In this document: positions 8,443 to 14,381 of the stretch, piece after piece
Layout of the letters: each line of letters starts with the position of its first letter
Numbering within the stretch: the first letter of the stretch is position 1
NCBI GenBank assembly: GCA_030646595.1
Contig: JAUSKS010000077.1
Location: 1-14,381 of the forward strand
DNA from: Gallionellaceae bacterium
GTDB taxonomy: Bacteria; Pseudomonadota; Gammaproteobacteria; Burkholderiales; Gallionellaceae
Direction: 5' to 3'
Length of the DNA stretch: 14,381 bases
Position numbers and translations under genes: made by a program
The notes under the pieces: model-generated
Database searches by the model: none
What the model was told of the DNA's origin: nothing
What the model saw: only the letters and a program-made list of their open reading frames with translations

Positions 8443-8544
8443 GTAGGGGCGTGATTTACCTCGAAGAGGTTCTTGTACCCTTGCGGGTATCACGCCTTGA
8501 TCTGTTCGTGTATTAAAGAAGGGCGCGATAAATCACGCCCCTAC
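8443..8544. repeat. Structured MITE/REP-like repeat upstream of guaB
   Basis: Terminal arms GTAGGGGCGTGATTTA (8443-8458) and TAAATCACGCCCCTAC (8529-8544) form a perfect 16-bp inverted repeat. Inside are smaller hairpins: ACCTC-GAA-GAGGT (8458-8470), TACCC-TTGC-GGGTA (8476-8489), GGCGTGAT (8448-8455) with ATCACGCC (8489-8496), and GGGCGCGAT (8521-8529) with ATCACGCCC (8532-8540, one wobble). It begins 8 bases after the unknown gene's stop and ends 26 bases before the guaB ATG, filling the gap. It may act as a terminator for the first gene, as part of the guaB leader, or be a non-autonomous mobile repeat. It encodes no protein I can see. Confidence 0.75.
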
Positions 8545-8551
8545 GTGCGGC

Positions 8552-9268
8552 TTATGTGCGGTCACTGCTCTTGCGCCCCATCACATAGATCAGGCATTCA
8601 AAAAACACTTCACACCAGGCTTGATCATTGCCTTTCAACGACTCCAGCAACTTTTTGACTTCCAGGGGCGGCCAGTTTGGATTAAAGGAAACCAGTTGTT
8701 CTACGGCGTATACCTTCAATAACGGCTGCAACTGGTCACCCAATTTATTTATTTCCTTGAGCATCAGCGCCAAGTCTTTGTCCGAATCAAGCTCGGCGGT
8801 TAGATCGCCATACATTTTGGGATTATGCTTGGCATATTCCACAAAATGACTAAGCAGGAAAAAAAACTGGCTTTTGCTATTTTCGGTGACCGGGTCGCCC
8901 AGCAAAAATGGCATAGGCATCAATTCCAGCCAATAATATTGCAGCTTGGGATTGCGGTGCTTGGTTACACCGATATAGCCGTTCCGGGCTTTGGCACGCT
9001 GCAGACAATCGTCCAATATCAGCTTGTCAGAAGAACGAGTGGCTATGTTGGGGTTGCCCAGTACGTCCGGCTTGACCAGAAAAAACTTGGGGAAATCGTC
9101 AAACAGCTTGCCGGAATGCTGGTGCATCCGGTAATAGGCGGTAAACAGCCTCAGCACATGACTCTGGTTTTGGTCAGTGCGGTAATATTCTGGATTGACG
9201 CCCGCCTCGGCTGGGGTGTGCGACATGTTATTGGCCCTAACTTGAGCTTGGTTTTCTACTTCCGTCAT
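8552..9268 (-). CDS. Conserved-looking protein of unknown function, 238 residues
   Basis: I do not recognise this family. The frame encodes a soluble-looking protein with no signal peptide or clear membrane span. A polar N-terminus (1-35) is followed by an aromatic-rich region (HVLRLFTAYYRMHQH, KLFDDFPKFFLV), a segment with YYWLELMPMPFLLG (111-124), and a mostly helical C-terminal half (about 130-230) ending CLIYVMGRK plus a charged tail. The ATG at 9268 has AGGG close upstream. An in-frame ATG at 9226, preceded by AGGG at 8 bases, would remove 14 residues and is about equally plausible. It is upstream of and collinear with guaB, 135 bases away, but the structured repeat between them argues against a simple operon. 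It is divergent from the DUF4124 gene across a 145-base gap. Ordinary codon use and length support a real gene; function is open. Confidence 0.75.
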   Translation of the reverse strand: MTEVENQAQVRANNMSHTPAEAGVNPEYYRTDQNQSHVLRLFTAYYRMHQHSGKLFDDFPKFFLVKPDVLGNPNIATRSSDKLILDDCLQRAKARNGYIGVTKHRNPKLQYYWLELMPMPFLLGDPVTENSKSQFFFLLSHFVEYAKHNPKMYGDLTAELDSDKDLALMLKEINKLGDQLQPLLKVYAVEQLVSFNPNWPPLEVKKLLESLKGNDQAWCEVFFECLIYVMGRKSSDRT

Positions 9269-9413
9269 TATGCCCTATCCCCAAGGATTATTGCACTCTG
9301 ATTTCGCAATTTGTCAGTGCTTAAAATTTGCCAAGTTTGCATCATGCCAGCCGCTAAGGTACATTAAAACCTGGGAACGGCCAGTTTTTACAACTGTCGT
9401 GAAAGGAATGAAG

Positions 9414-9890
9414 ATGAAATATGAGTTACCAATTCACCTGCTACTGCTTGGCCTGGTCAGCTTCAGCGCCTACAGTGCGGTCAACAAATGGGTGGATGAT
9501 AAGGGTCAGGTACACTATTCCGATCAGCCGCCTCCTGCCGATACCCGCGCCACTACGCTAATCAATATATCCACCGCCTCTGACGTCCCGGCCAGCGGTG
9601 TCTCCGCCAGTGGTGTTTCTGCGCCCAAATCCGTAGCTGAACGCGAGGCAGAATATAAAAAAGCCCAGAAAGCCAAAGCCGACGCCGAACGTCAGACTGC
9701 CAAACAAAAAGATGCAGACACCGCCAAACAGAAATATTGCGAGGACTTGCGGAACAATCTGAAATTGATAGAAGACAGTGGCCGCATCGCCGCTTATGAT
9801 GCCAAGGGAGAGCGTTATTATCTGGATGATGCTGCACGCCAGCAACGCATAGAAACAGTTCGTCAGTCTTTGCAAACCAATTGCAACTAA
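9414..9890 (+). CDS. Secreted DUF4124-domain protein
   Basis: Small exported protein of 158 residues. A Sec signal peptide covers about 1-22 (basic MKYE, hydrophobic LLLLGLVSFSAYSA) with likely cleavage after AYSA. The mature start NKWVDDKGQVHYSDQPP (24-40) is the DUF4124 signature, a small beta-rich envelope domain common in beta- and gammaproteobacteria with no settled function. Then come a low-complexity linker with the repeat SGVSASGVSAP (two 15-base direct repeats at 9591-9605 and 9606-9620), a charged Ala/Lys/Glu helix (about 73-108), and a C-terminal segment with Cys109 and Cys157 that could form a disulphide. I chose ATG 9414 because AAAGGA (9402-9407) lies 6 bases before it; ATG 9408 abuts that site directly. 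The stop overlaps the end of smc, which runs the other way, leaving no room for a separate terminator. Confidence 0.88.
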   Translation: MKYELPIHLLLLGLVSFSAYSAVNKWVDDKGQVHYSDQPPPADTRATTLINISTASDVPASGVSASGVSAPKSVAEREAEYKKAQKAKADAERQTAKQKDADTAKQKYCEDLRNNLKLIEDSGRIAAYDAKGERYYLDDAARQQRIETVRQSLQTNCN

Positions 9891-12800
9891 GCCATCACCG
9901 CGCCTTGCACAGGCAGTTCATTGTCCTCGTGCAGTTTTAACGCCTCCTCGATATCCACTGCCACTACGTGCGATACCCCGCGCTCCTGCATGGTCACACC
10001 CACCAGTTGCTGTGCCAGTTCCATGGTGATCTTGTTGTGGCTGATGAAAATGAATTGGGTGTGCTGCGCCATTTTTTTGATGAGCTTGCACAGGCGCTCG
10101 GTATTGGTGTCATCCAGCGGCGCATCCACCTCGTCCAATAAACAGAAAGGTGCAGGATTGAGCTGGAACAGGGAGAACACCAGCGCAATCGCCGTCAATG
10201 CTTTTTCGCCGCCGGAGAGCAGATGTATGGAAGCGTTCTTTTTGCCGGGTGGGTGGGCCATGACCTGTACGCCGCTATCCAGTATCTCTTCGCCAGTCAA
10301 TACCAGACGCGCCTCGCCACCGCCGAACAACACCGGGAATAGTTCCGCCAAATGACGGTTCACTTCGTTATAAGTGGCCATCAATAACTCACGCGACTCT
10401 TTGTCTATGCGGCGTATCGCCTCTTCCAGTGTCGCCATCGCCTCGTTCAAATCCTTGGCCTGCGCATCCAGATAGGCTTTGCGTTCTTGTGCCGCCTGGA
10501 GTTCTTCCAGTGCTGCCAGGTTCACTGCGCCCAAGGCGGCAATGGCATCCTGCAAACGAGTTAATTCACTTTGCAAAACATGCGGCCTAGCGTTACCCGT
10601 TTCCAGCAAGGGCAATAACGCTTCTTCGTTTATCCCTTGCAACTGCGCCGCCCATTGCTCAAATTGCAGGCGCGCTTCCTGCTCCTTGAGCGATAGCTCG
10701 GTGGCTTTTTCGCGCAGCGGGTGCAGTTTTTGCTCACAGGATAGGCGCTCCTGCTCCAACTGATTCAGGCTATTGGTCGCATGCTCCAGCGCATTGCGCG
10801 CCTCGGCCAGCACTTGTTCACGCGCTTGCCGCTGTTGCAGCATGTCCTGCAATTGCTGTTTGCTTGCCCCATCATCCAGCTTGGTCAATTCGTCGCGGCT
10901 TTGTGTCAGCGTTTGTTGCAACTGCGCCAAGGTCGAGTCAATCTGCTTGAGATTGTGTTCCAGATCAGCAATTTTTTCCGTACAAGTCTTGGCAAAAAAG
11001 CGCGCCTCTTGCAATTCATGCTGGGCTTTTTGCACGCGCTCACGCTGGGCGCGCAGGGTGGCTTCCTGCGTGGCAGCTTGCGTCTTGACCTGCTCCGCTT
11101 CAGCCTGCTGCGTAGCCATGTTCTCGCGCAGAATATCCATGCGCTCGGTAATTTCCTGCTGCTGCCGCTGTTCCGTGGCAGACTGGTCAGCCAGCTCCTG
11201 CATCTCGCTGGCGATTTGCGTCGCCCGCTCATGGCTGCGCTCCATCGCCTGAGTTAATTTCAATATCTGCACTTGCAAGCTGTGCTGACGTTGCTGCGAT
11301 TCGTTGCTGGCCGTGCGTAGCGGTGCAATACGGCTATCAATGGCGCGATAATTTTCTTCGGCTTGCGCCACCTCGCGCTTGCCTTGTTCCAACAAGGCAG
11401 ACTGCTGCTGCACTTGCTGTTGCAACTGTTCAATTTCGCGCTGCCGCGCCAATATGCCATGCACCTGGCTATCGGGCGCGTGGAACAATACGCTGTGCGC
11501 CCCGACCAGATGCCCTTGTGGCGTCACCAGCCAAGCGCCTGCGGGCAGGCGTTCGCGCAAGCTCAATGCTTGGGCCAGCGTTTCCGTAGCATATATTCCA
11601 GACAGCCAATCTGCGACTACGGGTGCGGCTTGCTGATCCTGACAATGCACAAATTCTGACAATAGCGTTAGATGCGTAGGGCGGATGTCCCCGCCAAGGG
11701 GAGGCCAGTGGGTACCCGGCGGCGGTGCCGCCACCCTTTCGCACAGCGTAGCGTTATCCGCCGCATGGCTCGCCAAAACGTCGGAAGGCGCTGCGCTTTT
11801 CCGACCTACATCTGCCGCGCTCTGTATGCCGCCTGCGGCAAATACCGCCAGCTTGGCTGGCGGTGCATCACTCCAGCCGCTGGCATCTTCCAGTTGTGGC
11901 AGGGCCAGCGCATGCAGACGTTCACGCAGCACGGCTTCCAGCGCATCCTCCCAACCGGAATCAATGCTGATGGATTGCCACAAGCGGGGCGATTGATCCA
12001 GTTGGCGCTGGGCCAGCCACTGCTTCAAATTCTTGTCGTTATCAACCTGCTTTTGTAATTGCGTCAGCGCGGCCAGCCTGGCTTCGACCTGCGCCAACTT
12101 GCGTTCCAGTTCCTGCGTGGCTATACGCTGGCTGTGTCGCGCCGCATCGGCAGCGGGTAGTTGTTCCTGTAATTGGGTCAGTTGTTGCTGTTGCGTCTCG
12201 CGCTCCGCCTCCAGCGCCAGCAATTGCTGCTGCGCTTGCGCCAGCACCCCGGCATCGGTGTGCGGTAAATTATCCTGCTCCAGTAATAAACGGGAACGTC
12301 GCGCATCCACTTGCTGCATATTGCGCTGGCTATGTTCGCGTTGCGTCTCGGCCAATTGCAGCTTTTGTTGCAGCATCAATTGCTCGCGCTGCACTGCGTT
12401 ATAACACTCCTGCGCCACACGCGCCGCTTCTTCTGCCTGGGGCAGATGTTGCGCCTCAGTCGTGGCGTGGCTATCGCATAGCTCCAGCCGCACACCAGCC
12501 TCCTGTTGCTGTTGCTGCCAATGCGCCAGCAAGGATTGCACACCTTGCAATTGGCTGCGCTGCTGCTCCATTTGCAACTCGCCATTGGCCAGTTGCTGGG
12601 TCAAGCGGGTGCGTTGATCGTTGATGTGAGTAATGTGCTGTTCCAGCCGCGCGATTTCGGCGTTGGTGGCGTATAGCTCGCCCTGCTTGGCATGCAGCGT
12701 ATCAGCCAATTGATAATGGCCGCTACGCGCGCCTTCCAGCTGGTTTTCCACTTCACGCAAGCGCGCAGTTTCCGCTTCCAGCTCGGTTTTTATTTTCTCG

Positions 12801-13552
12801 ATTTGCTGGGTGTAACGCGCGCGGCGCACTTCGGCCTCACGCTTGTTGACCAGCCATAGCAAATGTTGGGTAGTATCGCGCTGACCTTCCAGTGCGCGAT
12901 ATTGTTTCGCCACCTCGGCCTGCTCAGTAAGATGAGTAAGCTGCTTGCCCAGCTCCAGCAGAATGTCATCCACGCGCAATAAATTCTCGCGCGTATCGGC
13001 AATACGCAATTCAGTTTCGCGGCGGCGGTCGCGGTATTTGGACACGCCTGCTGCTTCTTCCAGAAACACGCGCAACTCTTCCGGCTTGGCTTCGATAATG
13101 CGCGAGATCATGCCCTGCTCGATAATGGCATAGGCGCGCGCGCCCAGGCCGGTGCCAAGAAAAATATCGGTTATATCCTTGCGCCGCACATGCTGGTTGT
13201 TGATGTGATAACTGGAATCGCCGTCACGCTGCAAAATACGCTTGATGGATATTTCGGCGTAGCTCGACCATTGCCCTGCGGCCTTGCCCAGGCTGTTATC
13301 GAAAATCAATTCGACGCTGGCGCGCGACACTGGCTTGCGTTTGCTGGAGCCATTGAAAATAACGTCCTGCATCGAGTCCCCGCGTAGTGCTGAAGCGCGT
13401 GATTCGCCCATCACCCAGCGCAAAGCATCAATCACATTCGATTTGCCGCAGCCATTGGGGCCGACTATGCCGACGATTTGCCCGGGCAGGGCAATGTGCG
13501 TAGGGTCAACGAAAGATTTAAAGCCAGCGAGCTTGATATGGGAAAGACGCAA
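9887..13552 (-). CDS. smc: Chromosome segregation protein SMC
   Basis: ATPase of the SMC-ScpAB condensin that compacts and helps segregate the chromosome. The 1221 residues exceed the usual 1170-1190 or so. Order: N-terminal ATPase half with Walker A GPNGCGKS (31-38); long coiled coil about 170-505; hinge about 510-690; returning coiled coil about 700-1030; C-terminal ATPase half with signature LLSGGEKA near 1111 and Walker [11 protein letters not shown] near 1135. The start is TTG at 13552, giving the canonical N-terminus (M)[13 protein letters not shown]; an in-frame TGA lies two codons upstream, so no earlier start exists. Residues about 581-628 are encoded by a hairpin-rich insertion and explain the extra length. 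The gene is divergent from queF and converges on the DUF4124 gene. The ATPase motifs are intact, so the protein is probably functional. Confidence 0.97.
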   Translation of the reverse strand: MRLSHIKLAGFKSFVDPTHIALPGQIVGIVGPNGCGKSNVIDALRWVMGESRASALRGDSMQDVIFNGSSKRKPVSRASVELIFDNSLGKAAGQWSSYAEISIKRILQRDGDSSYHINNQHVRRKDITDIFLGTGLGARAYAIIEQGMISRIIEAKPEELRVFLEEAAGVSKYRDRRRETELRIADTRENLLRVDDILLELGKQLTHLTEQAEVAKQYRALEGQRDTTQHLLWLVNKREAEVRRARYTQQIEKIKTELEAETARLREVENQLEGARSGHYQLADTLHAKQGELYATNAEIARLEQHITHINDQRTRLTQQLANGELQMEQQRSQLQGVQSLLAHWQQQQQEAGVRLELCDSHATTEAQHLPQAEEAARVAQECYNAVQREQLMLQQKLQLAETQREHSQRNMQQVDARRSRLLLEQDNLPHTDAGVLAQAQQQLLALEAERETQQQQLTQLQEQLPAADAARHSQRIATQELERKLAQVEARLAALTQLQKQVDNDKNLKQWLAQRQLDQSPRLWQSISIDSGWEDALEAVLRERLHALALPQLEDASGWSDAPPAKLAVFAAGGIQSAADVGRKSAAPSDVLASHAADNATLCERVAAPPPGTHWPPLGGDIRPTHLTLLSEFVHCQDQQAAPVVADWLSGIYATETLAQALSLRERLPAGAWLVTPQGHLVGAHSVLFHAPDSQVHGILARQREIEQLQQQVQQQSALLEQGKREVAQAEENYRAIDSRIAPLRTASNESQQRQHSLQVQILKLTQAMERSHERATQIASEMQELADQSATEQRQQQEITERMDILRENMATQQAEAEQVKTQAATQEATLRAQRERVQKAQHELQEARFFAKTCTEKIADLEHNLKQIDSTLAQLQQTLTQSRDELTKLDDGASKQQLQDMLQQRQAREQVLAEARNALEHATNSLNQLEQERLSCEQKLHPLREKATELSLKEQEARLQFEQWAAQLQGINEEALLPLLETGNARPHVLQSELTRLQDAIAALGAVNLAALEELQAAQERKAYLDAQAKDLNEAMATLEEAIRRIDKESRELLMATYNEVNRHLAELFPVLFGGGEARLVLTGEEILDSGVQVMAHPPGKKNASIHLLSGGEKALTAIALVFSLFQLNPAPFCLLDEVDAPLDDTNTERLCKLIKKMAQHTQFIFISHNKITMELAQQLVGVTMQERGVSHVVAVDIEEALKLHEDNELPVQGAVMA
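11671..11812. repeat. Hairpin-rich repeat-like insertion inside the smc hinge
   Basis: The ends GATGCGTAGG (11671-11680) and CCTACATC (11805-11812) form an imperfect terminal inverted repeat. Within are GGCGGAT (11680-11686) with ATCCGCC (11756-11762); GGCGG-TG-CCGCC (11721-11732); and GTCGGAA (11780-11786) with TTCCGAC (11799-11805) around a GC-rich loop. This matches the style of dispersed intergenic repeats and is unlike the coiled-coil and hinge code on either side. It is read in frame by smc as about 48 residues (581-628) rich in Ala, Pro and Gly. The exact borders are uncertain: 142 bases is not a multiple of three, so the original insertion must differ slightly or have been trimmed. 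Confidence 0.65.
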
Positions 13553-13568
13553 TTTCGATCAGCCAGAC

Positions 13569-13576
13569 GTTATAAT
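13569..13576. promoter_or_regulatory. Candidate overlapping divergent -10 elements for queF and smc
   Basis: On the plus strand TATAAT (13571-13576) is a perfect -10 for queF, 36 bases before its ATG. On the minus strand the same bases read TATAAC (13574-13569), a 5/6 -10 for smc, 16 bases before its TTG. Neither direction has a good -35 at standard spacing, and the smc start site would leave a very short or absent leader. The queF assignment is therefore the stronger of the two. Confidence 0.4.
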
Positions 13577-13612
13577 GCAGCGCATTCTAACCGACACCTT
13601 AGGCATTTCAAA

Positions 13613-14062
13613 ATGCGTACTCCCCCTGCTCCGACCTTAGCCAAAAAATCCCAGCCTGCCAAAGCCTTGGAAACCTTCCCCAATCCCAATCCCAAGCGGG
13701 ATTATCAGATCCATATGGAAATTCCGGAATTCACCTGCTTGTGCCCCAAAACTGGCCAACCCGATTTTGCCACGCTGATTCTGGATTACATCGCCGATAA
13801 AAAATGTGTGGAACTGAAAAGCCTCAAGCTGTACATCTGGTCATTCCGCAACGAAGGCCATTTTCACGAAGACGTCACCAATCGCATCCTCGATGATCTG
13901 GTCGCGGCCACCCAGCCGCGCTTTATGCGGCTCACCGCAAAATTTTATGTGCGTGGCGGGATATTTACCAATATCGTGGCGGAACACCGCAAGCGCGGTT
14001 GGAAGGCGCAGCCGGTAGTAGATTTAGCGATGTTTGAGACGCAGTCGAATACGCGCGAGTAA
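13613..14062 (+). CDS. queF: NADPH-dependent 7-cyano-7-deazaguanine reductase
   Basis: Reduces preQ0 to preQ1 with NADPH, a step of queuosine tRNA modification, in the cytoplasm. The 149 residues are the single-domain (YkvM-like) form rather than the roughly 280-residue two-domain enterobacterial form. Visible signatures are [13 protein letters not shown] (40-52), with Cys44 of LCP as the expected thioimide-forming nucleophile; [20 protein letters not shown] (67-86), the QueF substrate and NADPH region; and [11 protein letters not shown] (111-121). Family members start shortly before the [12 protein letters not shown] segment, so I take ATG 13613; the frame runs open to the left only because it overlaps smc. 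The ribosome site is weak (AGG about 9 bases upstream). A TATAAT lies just upstream. Its substrate derives from GTP, but nothing here shows coregulation with gua. Confidence 0.96.
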   Translation: MRTPPAPTLAKKSQPAKALETFPNPNPKRDYQIHMEIPEFTCLCPKTGQPDFATLILDYIADKKCVELKSLKLYIWSFRNEGHFHEDVTNRILDDLVAATQPRFMRLTAKFYVRGGIFTNIVAEHRKRGWKAQPVVDLAMFETQSNTRE

Positions 14063-14093
14063 TTCTCCAGAATCTGATTTACCTCTGTGATAG

Positions 14094-14122
14094 TTGTGCT
14101 AAGATATGTACAACATTATAAC
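14094..14122 (+). promoter_or_regulatory. Promoter and operator of the yefM-type antitoxin gene
   Basis: TTGTGC (14094-14099) and TATAAC (14117-14122) are separated by exactly 17 bases: a weak -35 with a good -10. TGTACA (14107-14112) lies in the spacer. This hexamer is the core of the operator palindromes bound by YefM and YefM-YoeB in Escherichia coli, so the pair would repress itself here. Partial flanking symmetry is also seen (GTTGT at 14093-14097 with ACAAC at 14110-14114). Only one TGTACA was found. Confidence 0.6.
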
Positions 14123-14139
14123 GGAGTAAACCATACACT

Positions 14140-14381
14140 ATGGATGCCTTCACCTATAGCTATACGCGCCAAAATTTTGCTGACGTAATGCGCCAGGTCA
14201 ATGAAGACCACGTACCTGTGGTCGTTACCAGCCAGCGCGGAAAACCTGTTGTCATCATGTCTCTGGACGATTTTCACGCGCTGGAGGAAACGGCTTATCT
14301 GCTACGTAACCCAAAAGGCGCGAAACGTCTGATGGAGGCGGTTGAGCAACTGCGCAACGGCAATGGCGAGATCAAGAAGCT
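14140..14381 (+). CDS. yefM: YefM-type antitoxin (Phd/YefM family), cut by window edge
   Basis: Antitoxin that binds and neutralises a YoeB-type ribosome-dependent mRNA interferase and represses its own operon. Eighty complete codons are visible before the right edge, with no stop yet; E. coli YefM has a similar length, so little is missing. The N-terminal DNA-binding fold has YSYTRQNFADVMRQVNEDH (6-24) and the strand PVVVTSQRGKPVVIMS (26-41). The YefM signature LEETAYLLRNP follows at 48-58, then the toxin-binding helical tail AKRLMEAVEQL (61-71). The ATG follows a GGAG (14123-14126) at a long 13-base spacing. The toxin gene should start just beyond the edge but is not visible. Confidence 0.9.
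   Translation, partial: MDAFTYSYTRQNFADVMRQVNEDHVPVVVTSQRGKPVVIMSLDDFHALEETAYLLRNPKGAKRLMEAVEQLRNGNGEIKK

Noticed and set aside
8417..8551. Purine or other riboswitch ahead of guaB
   Set aside because: The hairpins here are symmetrical inverted repeats, and I see no purine-aptamer core; a mobile-repeat reading explains them better.
9270..9413. Upstream start for the DUF4124 gene
   Set aside because: It would bury the signal peptide in the interior of the protein; the AAAGGA site points to ATG 9414.
9558..9875. Hydrophobic minus-strand frame (105 codons) opposite the DUF4124 gene
   Set aside because: The membrane-like look comes from reading a charged Lys/Glu/Ala helix on the wrong strand; the plus-strand gene has a signal peptide, a domain signature and a ribosome site.
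10773..11257. Two overlapping plus-strand frames of about 158 codons opposite smc
   Set aside because: They mirror the Gln/Ala/Glu-rich coiled-coil codons of smc, giving Ser/Cys- and Leu-rich translations without start signals; these are shadows.
12160..12400. Repeated CAG/CTG-rich runs in smc as a microsatellite
   Set aside because: They encode the Gln-rich coiled coil ([11 protein letters not shown] and similar) and need no separate explanation.
13478..13612. Longer queF start inside smc
   Set aside because: The extension would be encoded opposite the smc N-terminus, and family members do not carry it; ATG 13613 gives a normal-length QueF.

Overview
The window looks like part of a betaproteobacterial chromosome, probably a Nitrosomonadales/Gallionellaceae-type organism. 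This is judged from protein style only: a single-domain QueF, a proteobacterial GuaA and GuaB, a long SMC with a betaproteobacterial-style hinge, and a DUF4124 envelope protein. No rRNA, tRNA or CRISPR array was seen. No gene-free stretch exceeds 300 bases; the longest is the 221-base gap at 2628-2848.

Layout on the minus strand, read right to left. At 9268-8552 is a protein of unknown function. A structured, MITE-like repeat (8443-8544) follows, then guaB (8416-6956, IMP dehydrogenase). Next comes a hairpin with a perfect 18-bp stem, which begins inside the guaB stop codon. Then come a BsuBI/PstI-type adenine methyltransferase (6864-5389) and its restriction endonuclease (5392-4442), with a 4-base overlap. 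guaA (4435-2849, GMP synthase) starts 6 bases after the endonuclease stop. So a complete type II restriction-modification cassette sits between the two genes that convert IMP to XMP to GMP, in the same direction, and guaA expression is probably tied to it. After guaA come a possible 33-residue ORF (2725-2624) and a large membrane sensor histidine kinase (2627 to the left edge, C-terminus cut off). The kinase has a CHASE3-like sensor, four PAS domains (two of them near-duplicates) and a phytochrome-type H-box.

The right half holds a secreted DUF4124 protein (9414-9890, plus), converging on and overlapping the stop of smc (13552-9887, minus). The smc gene starts at TTG. It carries an in-frame insertion of about 142 bases rich in inverted repeats, inside the part that encodes the hinge. 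This looks like a dispersed repeat absorbed into an essential chromosome-organisation gene. Divergent from smc is queF (13613-14062, queuosine biosynthesis). At the right edge is a yefM-type antitoxin gene (14140 to the end, nearly complete) behind a promoter containing the TGTACA operator core. Its toxin partner should lie just outside the window.

The most unusual points are the restriction-modification cassette inside guaB-guaA, the repeat-derived insertion in the SMC hinge, and the structured repeats at both ends of guaB. No wholly new system could be demonstrated. The protein at 8552-9268 is the only full-length gene with no recognisable family.
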